In this document: piece after piece, positions 45,984-54,456 of the stretch | Layout of the letters: the number at the start of each line of letters is the position of its first letter | How positions within the stretch are numbered: position 1 is the stretch's first letter | NCBI GenBank assembly: GCA_902168185.1 | Contig: CABHOV010000030.1 | Span: 1-64,000, forward strand | Direction of reading: 5' to 3' | From: an uncultured Bacteroides sp. | GTDB taxonomy: Bacteria > Bacteroidota > Bacteroidia > Cytophagales > Cyclobacteriaceae | DNA length: 64,000 bases | Position numbers and translations under genes: made by a program | Notes under the pieces: generated by a model | Database searches by the model: none | Seen by the model: the letters and a program-made list of their open reading frames with translations, nothing else | What the model was told of the DNA's origin: nothing

Positions 45984-46847
45984 CTAAATTCTGTCGAGTA
46001 TTTTTTTGATCAAGGCATCTATAACCTTGTTGGGGTCTTTGGAGAATTTATTCTTAACGCGGTTTGCTATAATGGCGTTTACACTTAAAACTTCATGTCC
46101 CAGTAAACGAGCCATTCCATAATAGCCGGCCGTTTCCATTTCAAAATTGGTAAGCCAGAAATCGCTGCTCTTGTTGTGATAGTAATTTAGTTCTTCGAGT
46201 AAAGCAGGATATTTAATAGAGGTACGCAGGGCACGTCCTTGTGGTGCATAAAACCCGGGAGTAGTAACCGTATTGCCGACAATCATGCCTTCACCAAACT
46301 GTTCACGCAACATCTCTGAGCCTTTAATAACGTAGGGCACAATCGGCAACTTTGCTTTTTTATAAAGATCGTTTGCTATCTCTTCCTCAAACTCATTCAT
46401 CTCCAAATTATAGAACGACATCAGGTTATCGAGGCCGACAGCATAGTCGGTTACGAGATGAGAATCTAACGGTACATCATCCTGCAACGCCCCCGAAGTG
46501 CCAATGCGAATGATTTTTAATTTTTTCTTTTTGCTTTTAAGCTCGCGGGTTTTGAGGTCTATATTTACCAGCGCATCTAATTCTGTAAGCAAGATCTCGA
46601 TGTTATCAGTACCCATCCCTGTGCTTATCACTGTGATGCGCTTACCCTTATAGGTTCCCACTTGCGTGATATACTCACGCTTGTTCATTTCAAACTCTAT
46701 ATCATCAAAATGTTCGCTTACGCGATAAACGCGACCAGGATCACCGACCGTGATGATAGTATCCGATAAATGTTTAGGTAATAAATTAAGATGGTATACA
46801 CTACCATCCTTGTTCAGGATCAGATCTGTTTCTGAAATTTTAGGCAT
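45984..46847 (-). CDS. Uridine phosphorylase-like nucleoside phosphorylase
   Basis: 287 residues from the ATG at 46847 (MPKISETDLILNKDG); the ATG ten codons upstream adds atypical residues. Phosphate-binding GDPGR and the catalytic surroundings ISTGMGTDNIEILLTEL are present. IIRIGTSGALQ and FEMETAGYYGMARLLGHE follow, the latter holding the Glu-Met-Glu signature that binds the ribose. It should split nucleosides with phosphate in the cytoplasm; which nucleoside is preferred cannot be told from the sequence. Confidence 0.88.
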   Translation of the reverse strand: MPKISETDLILNKDGSVYHLNLLPKHLSDTIITVGDPGRVYRVSEHFDDIEFEMNKREYITQVGTYKGKRITVISTGMGTDNIEILLTELDALVNIDLKTRELKSKKKKLKIIRIGTSGALQDDVPLDSHLVTDYAVGLDNLMSFYNLEMNEFEEEIANDLYKKAKLPIVPYVIKGSEMLREQFGEGMIVGNTVTTPGFYAPQGRALRTSIKYPALLEELNYYHNKSSDFWLTNFEMETAGYYGMARLLGHEVLSVNAIIANRVKNKFSKDPNKVIDALIKKILDRI

Positions 46848-46892
46848 AGTGCCAGAAGTGTCGCCACCCGTTAACAAAAGTTATTCAACAAA

Positions 46893-47531
46893 CTAACTAT
46901 TCACTTTCTGAGCCGGATTGCCAAACACCGTTTCACCAGCCTTTACTGGAGCAATCACTACTGAACCTGCTCCCACCCGCGCGCCTTTGCTAATGGTTAT
47001 TCCCGATACAACGGTTACACCTGAACCTATAAAAACTTCATCTTCAATTTCCGAGCCTGCACTGATAACACTTCCGGCACCGATCTGCACAAAATCTCCA
47101 AGCTTGCCTTCCGTGCCGATGATGGCTCCTGCATGAACAAGACAATGATTGCCAATACTTACTCCCGCACCGATTTTCACGCCCTGGTCTATAAAATTTC
47201 CATGGCCCATATCGGAAGAAGAAGCAACGATCGAGGATGGATGTATCGCATTCACCGGTTGAATATGTCTTTCCTCCTGAAGCATCTTAACAAGGTTCTT
47301 ACGAAGCTTGTTATCATCTTCAGCAACAAACGCCTCACATTTCTTTCCTATGAGTTTTAAAAATCCATCGTCATCCGTACTGCCGAGTACAGTTACATTG
47401 TCAATCTCTGTATTGTGAAGCTTTTTATCGTCATCCAAAAAACAATACACCACATTTCCGTTGGCATCAAAAATTTCCTTCGCTGCGCGACCTAGATGAT
47501 TCGCTCCAAAAATGATTACAGGATTTTCCAT
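46893..47531 (-). CDS. NeuD-like sugar O-acyltransferase (left-handed beta-helix)
   Basis: 212 residues. An N-terminal Rossmann-like domain (1-95; VIIFGANHLGRAAKEIFDANG) precedes hexapeptide repeats (about 98-205; HPSSIVASSSDMGHGNFIDQGVKIGAGVSIG and onwards), with catalytic-type His in CLVHAGAIIG. NeuD-type acetyltransferases act on nucleotide sugars or sialic acid intermediates. It lies 45 bases upstream of the phosphorylase gene on the same strand; a functional link is unlikely. Confidence 0.87.
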   Translation of the reverse strand: MENPVIIFGANHLGRAAKEIFDANGNVVYCFLDDDKKLHNTEIDNVTVLGSTDDDGFLKLIGKKCEAFVAEDDNKLRKNLVKMLQEERHIQPVNAIHPSSIVASSSDMGHGNFIDQGVKIGAGVSIGNHCLVHAGAIIGTEGKLGDFVQIGAGSVISAGSEIEDEVFIGSGVTVVSGITISKGARVGAGSVVIAPVKAGETVFGNPAQKVNS

Positions 47532-47587
47532 AGACAGTTTAAAACAAGATGAGCAAAGGTAAATTTCAAGTAACTACTGTACAACTA

Positions 47588-48862
47588 TCAGTGTAATCTT
47601 TGTATAAACAGTTTTAGTCTGTCGATAATAGGATTGTTGCACGCAATCAACAAAAAGAAGAATGACTGAAACCCCACCTTGTAGCGCGAGAGTGTTCCGA
47701 AGTTTGGTGTAGACAATGACAGGAATATACAAAGCAGTGCAATGTATACGATGGCTGTAAAAACAAGCAATCGATTTTGCGAGTGGATCACTCTTTTAAA
47801 TCGCGTAAGCGCAGCTATAGTAAGAACCAGTAAAGCTAAATTCTCCAACGCCACAAGCCATTGAGAAGCGGTTTGAGCTTCCCATACAAATGGCCTGAAT
47901 AAACCCGATGATAGTGCGTTGGGTGCATGGTATAAAATGCTCGAAGCCTCTGGCTGCAAATCGGTATACTCGATTTGATCTTCCGGAGATGAAAGCCTCG
48001 AGAGCATCTGATAATTCTCTACAATGACATGCAAGAAACGTTCGGGATAAAAATTAGGATGCACTTGGCTCGCTATATATAAAGGTGCTATAAAAACGAC
48101 ACTCCAGGTTAATACCGTTATATACCAACGCTTCATCGTTATGCGTGGAAGTATTACGAGCTTCATTAACAATGTGGTTGCAGATACAGGGAGTAATACC
48201 GCGAGGTAGTAATATTTCAGGTTCCACAAAATCCATAACGCCAACGGCATAGCGAGCCACTGCACGATAAATACTCTTTCTTTTTTCCAGATACGTAGAA
48301 ATATAGCAGCCAGAAAATATAGCGCTGCCATCGCGAGACTCTCCTTAATTAACCCTGAACACCAAAAGACAGCCGATGGCAAAAACAGGAACGCTAAAAT
48401 TGCGGGCACTACAATAGAAGTATGAAGCTTAATGATTTGCTTTACAAGACACCACGCTGATAAAAAAGCCAGGAACGACAAGTGAAGCGATACTATCCAA
48501 TAGTTGTCACCGCCAAGAAGGCAAAATATACTCGTGACCTTGCTCATATATAGGGCACGTGGCCGTTGAAAATTCAACTCATGCCATATCGAATATTCAC
48601 GATTCCCTTTCCATAAAAACTCAACATACGACCCTACGTTATCACGCGCCATGGCCGAGAGTTTTACTCCATCTTCGTAATAGCTGAACGTATCACCCAC
48701 GGTATAATAGTATTGATACAACAACCCGAGTGCTATACCACACAACAGTTTAAAAACAAAAGCAGGCCAAAAGGCTTTCCTGATGGAAGAATTTTCAGAT
48801 CGCCATAGCATAAAAGCGATTGAGAATAAGACTAAAACATTGGCGACTGCTATAATCGTCAT
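47588..48862 (-). CDS. Polytopic membrane protein of unknown function
   Basis: 424 residues with about ten hydrophobic segments. The conserved-looking motif YTVGDTFSYYEDG lies after the second span. An SGLIKESLAMAALYFL stretch resembles GT-C-like polysaccharide membrane proteins of Bacteroidota, but no catalytic DD/DE loop is clear. It could be a glycosyltransferase-like or Wzy-like enzyme. Its ATG overlaps the stop of the DUF2851 pseudogene by 4 bases on the same strand, so they were one operon. Confidence 0.65.
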   Translation of the reverse strand: MTIIAVANVLVLFSIAFMLWRSENSSIRKAFWPAFVFKLLCGIALGLLYQYYYTVGDTFSYYEDGVKLSAMARDNVGSYVEFLWKGNREYSIWHELNFQRPRALYMSKVTSIFCLLGGDNYWIVSLHLSFLAFLSAWCLVKQIIKLHTSIVVPAILAFLFLPSAVFWCSGLIKESLAMAALYFLAAIFLRIWKKERVFIVQWLAMPLALWILWNLKYYYLAVLLPVSATTLLMKLVILPRITMKRWYITVLTWSVVFIAPLYIASQVHPNFYPERFLHVIVENYQMLSRLSSPEDQIEYTDLQPEASSILYHAPNALSSGLFRPFVWEAQTASQWLVALENLALLVLTIAALTRFKRVIHSQNRLLVFTAIVYIALLCIFLSLSTPNFGTLSRYKVGFQSFFFLLIACNNPIIDRLKLFIQRLH

Positions 48863-50147
48863 TTACGAATCGGTTTAAGTAATGATGCTCCGATATTGCA
48901 ATCTAAACATCTGCGCTTAGAACAAAAATTAGTATACAATTCAATTAAACCTTGTGAGTCAAAAGCCATTTTTGATTTTATCCCAACGGTTGCCCACCGC
49001 CTGGTTATGAAATTGAATTCTGATGGAACCTGCTGGAGCATCATGATGGCCCGTTCGAGATACAACGAGTCGTCTTTTAATTTTCCATAAGCAACTAACA
49101 ACGGTGCTACTGTATTTACAATAATATTGTCGATGCTCATCTCACCGAGCACCGCTATCTCTTCACGTGAAATTTTCCCGAGCAGATAATGATGAAGCCA
49201 GTAATCGGATTGCTTTACGGAGAAAAGTAATTTCAATTCTTCATAGGTAACAGCCTCAAATATTTTACTGACTATATTCTTTTGTTGTAGCAAAAGTCCT
49301 GCAAACTGCGCTAACCGAATGGTGGGGAAATTAGCAGGACGAAGACGAAGAAATTTCCATTGTGCCATGTTCAATTTCGAGGCGCCTAGTGAATATTTAT
49401 GACTCAACAACGCATACTCTCTTTTTAATAAGCGGATATACTCATCATCAACTTTTTTATCGTCCAGAAAACCGGCTTGTCCGAATATCAACGCCTCCAC
49501 ACATTCACTTTTATCAGCATGCTTCAACACGGTTTTATAGGCAAGCCTTGTGCGAGTTGCAAAAAGGGATCAGCATTTATTTTGAAGCCAAAGTTCTTTG
49601 CCAACAATTGATAGCAGGTCTCTTCCCAATTATTATGATTACGTTTCAACAATGCAAAAACATCTTTTGATTTTCGCTCAAGCCGCTCCGTTAACATTCT
49701 ATCGAGCGTAGAAAGTATAGTCAACTCAGAGACTTTACTAAAAGATGTAGCGCATGGAATTTCTTCCGGACTATTAGCGAGTGTTTTATAGCCCAGCAAG
49801 AGATCATCTTCCACTCTGTTTTTTAATTCCAGTGTAGGTAAAACAGAACCGTCCTTTCATGTTACAGGTTTATCGTTGTTCCACACCACATGCAGCGCCA
49901 CGGTGTCATACGCAGCATCGTGATCGTGCCGATGATCGATCCAGCCGGAAGCATTGATGTGTATCTCTGCACTGCCACTCCATTCCACAGCACCAATCTT
50001 AATTCGTATATCCTGAAAATCAGGACCCGCATGTGTATTCCGGTAGCCGGCATGAAATATACTCACCGGTTCGCCATCGCTCGTTCGTAAATCTTGCTTA
50101 TTGAAATATTGAAACTGCCACAGGTAGTGAAGAAAAGATTCAGACAT
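48859..50147 (-). pseudogene. DUF2851 family gene broken by a nonsense and a frameshift mutation
   Basis: Three minus-strand pieces make one DUF2851 protein of about 430 residues. Piece 1 (from 50147; MSESFLHYLWQFQYFNK, FHAGYRNTHAGPDF) ends at TGA 49857-49859. The same frame continues directly with KDGSVLPTLELKNRVEDDL. Family context there suggests Arg, so CGA probably mutated to TGA. Piece 2 ends at about 49524 after LPIKPC*. The frame one base off gives LPIKTVLKHADKSECVEAL, restored by adding one A to the AAAA run. Piece 3 (to 48859) contains the family stretch ALIFGQAGFL and the C-terminal CLDCNIG motif. Two independent lesions make a real pseudogene more likely than a sequencing error. 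Confidence 0.88.
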
Positions 50148-50254
50148 CGGTATAACATTTAGCTAACGAGATGTCGAGTTACAATTTTGCACTATAGCAG
50201 TCAATCACCCAATTGGAAGAATCTGCTTAGTATAAATGTGTCGCTTTCGTGTAA

Positions 50255-51070
50255 CTATGCGAATCGTGTATCCAAATAGATTTCCATACTCTGTTGTACT
50301 TTCTCTGCTTCTTCGCTGGCACGTTTACTGAAATCTTTCTCAGCAGATGCATAGATAATGGCGCGGGCAGAATTTACCAGCAAGCCACAGTGATCGTTCA
50401 TACCGAATTTCGAAACCATTTCAAGATCACCACCTTGCGCTCCTATACCGGGAACAAGAAAAAAATGATCAGGCGCTAATGCGCGAATGCTTTGCATCTT
50501 CTCCGCTTGCGTTGCTCCTACCACATACATCAGTTGATCCGGTGTCGACCACTGCTGTGATTTGCGGATCACCTCTTCGTATAGTTTTCTACCGTTCGAT
50601 TCGAACAATTGAAAATCGCTGCTTCCGGGATTGGAAGTATGGGCCAGCAGTATTACCCATTTGTTTTTAAACTCAAGAAATGGCTTTACGGAATCTTCTC
50701 CCATATAGGGGGCAACGGTAATGGAATCGAAATTCATCTGCTCGAAAAATGCCCTTGCATAGAGCGATGATGTGTTGCCTATATCACCGCGCTTGGCATC
50801 CGCTATCGTAAAAATATCTTTCGGTATATATTCTAATGTTTTCTGCAGGCTCTCCCATCCTTTCGGGCCAAGCGCTTCATAGAATGCTATATTGGGTTTA
50901 TAGGCAACGGTATATTTATGAGTAGCATCGATGATCTGTTTGTTGAATTCAAAAACAGGATCGACTGCCGACAACAAATGCTTGGGAATTTTCTGCAGAT
51001 CGGTGTCGAGACCAACGCAGAGATACGACTTCTTTTTTTTGATTTGCTCAAAGAGTTGTGATCGATTCAT
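50255..51070 (-). CDS. pyrF: Orotidine-5'-phosphate decarboxylase
   Basis: 271 residues, the length of the group 2 (bacterial/mycobacterial-type) enzyme. [11 protein letters not shown] is at about 19-29, the catalytic [19 protein letters not shown] cluster at about 92-110, and [12 protein letters not shown] near 200. It converts OMP to UMP in the last step of pyrimidine synthesis. A good promoter match lies directly upstream, partly within the lolA terminator. Confidence 0.95.
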   Translation of the reverse strand: MNRSQLFEQIKKKKSYLCVGLDTDLQKIPKHLLSAVDPVFEFNKQIIDATHKYTVAYKPNIAFYEALGPKGWESLQKTLEYIPKDIFTIADAKRGDIGNTSSLYARAFFEQMNFDSITVAPYMGEDSVKPFLEFKNKWVILLAHTSNPGSSDFQLFESNGRKLYEEVIRKSQQWSTPDQLMYVVGATQAEKMQSIRALAPDHFFLVPGIGAQGGDLEMVSKFGMNDHCGLLVNSARAIIYASAEKDFSKRASEEAEKVQQSMEIYLDTRFA

Positions 51071-51103
51071 GGAATTCCGTTAAGCGTGTTGTGAATGGTG
51101 ACG

Positions 51104-51134
51104 CAAATGTAGCGAGCCTAAAACAAAAGAAGCA
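51104..51134 (-). promoter_or_regulatory. Promoter of pyrF
   Basis: On the minus strand TTG is followed after 21 bases by TACATTTG (51104-51111), a full match to the Bacteroidota pattern, 33 bases before the pyrF ATG. The -33 part falls inside the terminator hairpin of lolA. Confidence 0.65.
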
Positions 51135-51150
51135 ACCTATCGGCTGCTTC
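51129..51150 (-). terminator. Terminator of lolA
   Basis: Stem GAAGCA / TGCTTC with an imperfect inner extension; on the minus strand it is followed by TTTTGTTTT. It lies 27 bases after the lolA stop. Confidence 0.7.
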
Positions 51151-51176
51151 TCTGCTATATATCTTGTTAAATCGTG

Positions 51177-51818
51177 TTAGCGTAAATCTACTACCTCAAC
51201 GCCCGGGTATTTTTTCAAGTCGAACGCGAAGAAGCTATCGTCTATTTTCACATTCGGGTTGAACTTGCTGATGGTATACTTGTATTTGTTTCCACCCTTA
51301 TCAAACATCGTCCAGCTTTGGATGCTTTTATCCTTTTTGTTGATGAACATTTTGATCTTGAAATACTGAGCATCTTTTTTTTCAGGCACCAGGTCGATCT
51401 CTTCGCAGAGCACGCCACCTTCGGTTTTATCCTGAAGGTATAGATACTTGAATCCCTTTTTATAAATGTCGTAGATCTTGGAAGGATTAACATCCTCAGA
51501 ACCCGGATCGTAATTATCAATGTTCACTTCTTTAGCTTCGGGTAGATAGGTCCACACCGTTGAACCATTGTTTATGACTTCCTGCTCTGGAAGAGCCAAG
51601 CGAAATTTATCACCCTTTACTGTGATCTTGCCTTTAAATTCCTCGTTCACTTTTTCAACATCGTTGGTCAGTACATACGAGATGCTTGCTTCAAAAGCAG
51701 GTATCGCCTTATATTTTTTGCTCATGGCGTCCAGCGACTGAAGAGCTTTTGGATCGTATTGCGCTGATACAGAGATCGCTAAAATCATCGCGCAGAGGGC
51801 TAAAATCGAGTTTTTCAT
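51177..51818 (-). CDS. lolA: Outer membrane lipoprotein carrier protein LolA-like
   Basis: 213 residues with a signal peptide (1-19). The LolA fold is supported by KYKAIPAFEASISYVLTNDVEKVNEEFKGKITVKGDKFRLALPEQEVINNG and DSFFAF near the end, a strand pattern typical of the Bacteroidota LolA-like branch. It shuttles lipoproteins across the periplasm. It is read directly after ftsK, separated by only 29 bases, but has its own promoter match at the end of ftsK. Confidence 0.88.
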   Translation of the reverse strand: MKNSILALCAMILAISVSAQYDPKALQSLDAMSKKYKAIPAFEASISYVLTNDVEKVNEEFKGKITVKGDKFRLALPEQEVINNGSTVWTYLPEAKEVNIDNYDPGSEDVNPSKIYDIYKKGFKYLYLQDKTEGGVLCEEIDLVPEKKDAQYFKIKMFINKKDKSIQSWTMFDKGGNKYKYTISKFNPNVKIDDSFFAFDLKKYPGVEVVDLR

Positions 51819-51842
51819 TCCTTAATAACTTAAAAATGTCCG

Positions 51843-51876
51843 CAAAGTTAAAATTGATTGTGTTTTTCTTTCAATG
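51843..51876 (-). promoter_or_regulatory. Promoter of lolA within the 3' end of ftsK
   Basis: TAACTTTG (51843-51850, minus strand) matches TAnnTTTG, with TTG 21 bases upstream inside the ftsK coding end. It lies 24 bases before the lolA ATG. Confidence 0.55.
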
Positions 51877-54313
51877 CGGTCAATAATTGTTCCAAACTAT
51901 ACTCGTCTTTAATCAAAACTTCACGAGCCTTACTACCTTCAAAAGAACCTACAATACCGGCAGCTTCCAATTGATCGATCAATCGTCCTGCCCGGTTATA
52001 CCCAAGTTTCAGCTTTCGCTGGATCAGGGATGTACTTCCTTGCTGGTGCATCACAATTAATCGTGCAGCATCTTCGAAAAGCGCATCGCGGTCTGAAAGA
52101 TCTACATCGCCAGGACCACCTTCATCATCGCCTTCATATTCCGGAAGCATATAGGCTGAATCATATCCACGTTGTGAGCCTATAAATTCTACAACTCTTT
52201 CGATCTCGGGAGTATCAACAAAAGGACATTGGATCCGGATAACATCGGAGCCGGTAGACAACAACATGTCACCCTGGCCAACAAGCTGGTCAGCACCTCC
52301 TGAATCAAGGATGGTACGCGAGTCAACTTTCGATGTAACTCTGAAAGACAAACGTGCCGGGAAGTTCGCCTTGATCACACCGGTAATAACGTTAACCGAA
52401 GGACGCTGCGTGGCTACCACCAAATGTATACCGATGGCACGGGCAAGCTGCGCGAGACGGGCAATCGGAGTTTCTACTTCTTTGCCGGCTGTCATCATCA
52501 AATCGGCCAACTCGTCAATCACCAATACTATATAGGGCAGAAAGCGATGGCCTTCTTTCGGATTAAGTTTACGCGCTACAAATTTAGCGTTGTACTCTTT
52601 CAGATTTCGTGCACCGGCATCTTTCAGGATCTCGTACCGGTTTTCCATTTCTATACATAGCGAGTTCAGCGTATGCACTACTTTTTTGGTATCGGTAATG
52701 ATAGCCTCTTCGGCATTGGGAAGCTTTGCCAGATAATGTCTTTCAATTTTACTGAAGAGCGACATCTCCACTTTTTTAGGATCGACCAACACAAACTTGA
52801 GTTGTGACGGGTGACGCTTATATAATAGAGAAGCGAGAATAACATTTAACCCTACAGATTTACCTTGACCAGTAGCACCTGCAACCAGCAAGTGAGGCAT
52901 CTTGGCAAGATCGATCACCAATACTTCGTTGGAAATAGTTTTACCCATCGCCACCGGAAGTTCCTTATCAGTTTTAGAAAATGCCGCTGAGGCAAACACC
53001 GAACGGATGCTTACCATCTCGCGATTCTTGTTCGGCACTTCTATACCGATAGTACCTTTACCAGGAATTGGAGCGATGATACGTATACCCAGTGCTGATA
53101 AACTCAACGCGATATCGTCTTCCAGATTTTTAATACGCGAGATCTTGATACCGGCATCCGGTACAATTTCGTACAGGGTAACCGTGGGACCGATTGTAGC
53201 TTTGATGCTTTGTATACCAATCTTAAAGTTGACAAGCGTAGCAACGATCTTGTCTTTATTTTGATTGAGTTCTTCCTGGCTCACACCAGCTTTACCGGTA
53301 TCATACTCGTTCAGTAGCTCAAGCGTTGGAAATTTAAAACTTCCCAGATCAAGTGTAGGATCATATACACCTTGTTCTGCTACCAGCTTCTCCGCGAGTT
53401 CATCCGTCTCAAGTGTTTCTTCAATAATAAATTCAGGCTCCGGCTTTACTTCTTTTACGGGCTCTGTTATTTCTACTTCGAGCTTTAATTCTTTTACAGG
53501 CTTCACGGGCTCAACAGGAGGTTTCACCAACACAACAGGTTCGGCTACTTTCTCTTTCTTCTTATCCGGCCAATGATCTTTTTCATCTGTATATTCTGAA
53601 ACCACTGGTTCTTCAGCGAGCTTCTCGTCATCCTCCTCCAAAATTGCATCGTTGCCCATAGGCTTCGGATCCTTCGGCATAAAAAGAGGGATAGCCGTTA
53701 CGTTGAAATAGAAAATGATGAAGACAAAAAGTGATAAGATTAAAATGAGGAATGTTCCCCAGCCAAACATACTTTCACTTAACTCCGCCAGCTGTAAACC
53801 AAAGCCTCCTCCTAGGAAACTCCACTCACTCACACCTTCGTTGATGAAGATCATATAGCCGAGCAACAGACAAAGCCACGCTCCGGCAAAAATGGAGAAG
53901 ATCGAATATGAAAAAATCCGAAGCAGCTCTTTATTGAATACAATTTTAAAACCTACTATAAAAAGGAATGGAGGAATAAAGAAAGCGGATATACCAAACC
54001 AGCGATTGATAAAATAATCGGAGATGACCGCGCCATAATATCCAAGCCAGTTTCGAATCTCTTTGCCAGACTCAATGATCGATGTACTCTCCTGCGGATG
54101 TACTACATCAAAATCTGATTTCCATGTAAAGAGGAATGAGAACAGCGCAAGAAATAAATACACCCCTGCAATCATTAAAAAGAATCCGATGGCAAGTTTA
54201 AAGCGCGGATCTTTTAAAAACGAAAGATCAAGTTTTGGTTTAGAGGCAGCCTTACCCTTCTTCTCCTTCTCGGGCTTCTTAAATGTATTTGACTTATATG
54301 TGTTCTGTGCCAT
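51848..54313 (-). CDS. ftsK: DNA translocase FtsK/SpoIIIE
   Basis: 821 residues from the ATG at 54313 (MAQNTYKSNTFKKPEK); an ATG 20 codons upstream lies before a promoter-like box. Four membrane spans (about 40-205) are followed by an acidic/proline linker (about 215-330). The alpha/beta motor domain has Walker A (GATGQGKSVGLN), Walker B (IVLVIDELADLMM) and the conserved ATQRPSVNVITGVIKANFPARLSF. A C-terminal gamma winged-helix domain (QGSTSLIQRKLKLGYNRAGRLIDQLE) recognises polar DNA motifs. The protein pumps chromosome ends through the division septum. Confidence 0.96.
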   Translation of the reverse strand: MAQNTYKSNTFKKPEKEKKGKAASKPKLDLSFLKDPRFKLAIGFFLMIAGVYLFLALFSFLFTWKSDFDVVHPQESTSIIESGKEIRNWLGYYGAVISDYFINRWFGISAFFIPPFLFIVGFKIVFNKELLRIFSYSIFSIFAGAWLCLLLGYMIFINEGVSEWSFLGGGFGLQLAELSESMFGWGTFLILILSLFVFIIFYFNVTAIPLFMPKDPKPMGNDAILEEDDEKLAEEPVVSEYTDEKDHWPDKKKEKVAEPVVLVKPPVEPVKPVKELKLEVEITEPVKEVKPEPEFIIEETLETDELAEKLVAEQGVYDPTLDLGSFKFPTLELLNEYDTGKAGVSQEELNQNKDKIVATLVNFKIGIQSIKATIGPTVTLYEIVPDAGIKISRIKNLEDDIALSLSALGIRIIAPIPGKGTIGIEVPNKNREMVSIRSVFASAAFSKTDKELPVAMGKTISNEVLVIDLAKMPHLLVAGATGQGKSVGLNVILASLLYKRHPSQLKFVLVDPKKVEMSLFSKIERHYLAKLPNAEEAIITDTKKVVHTLNSLCIEMENRYEILKDAGARNLKEYNAKFVARKLNPKEGHRFLPYIVLVIDELADLMMTAGKEVETPIARLAQLARAIGIHLVVATQRPSVNVITGVIKANFPARLSFRVTSKVDSRTILDSGGADQLVGQGDMLLSTGSDVIRIQCPFVDTPEIERVVEFIGSQRGYDSAYMLPEYEGDDEGGPGDVDLSDRDALFEDAARLIVMHQQGSTSLIQRKLKLGYNRAGRLIDQLEAAGIVGSFEGSKAREVLIKDEYSLEQLLTALKEKHNQF

Positions 54314-54325
54314 GCTTGATTCCCG

Positions 54326-54333
54326 CAAAACTA
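54326..54333 (-). promoter_or_regulatory. Candidate -7 element of ftsK
   Basis: TAGTTTTG on the minus strand fits TAnnTTTG, only 12 bases before the chosen ftsK start; this would give a very short leader. No -33 TTG is visible at the right spacing. Confidence 0.35.
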
Positions 54334-54456
54334 AAGAAAAACCCTGAAAGTGAGGTATGAATAACGTGTTCAAAAAAACGAAATTGCCTTTGTATTAAAA
54401 CCTGACTCGTTCTGCCACGTACTTGATCCTGCTAAATTTTATTAACTTTCTAAGTT

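Noticed and set aside
49850-49865. Read-through or selenocysteine at the TGA in the DUF2851 gene
   Set aside because: The family position appears to be Arg and a second frameshift lesion follows, so loss of function is simpler.
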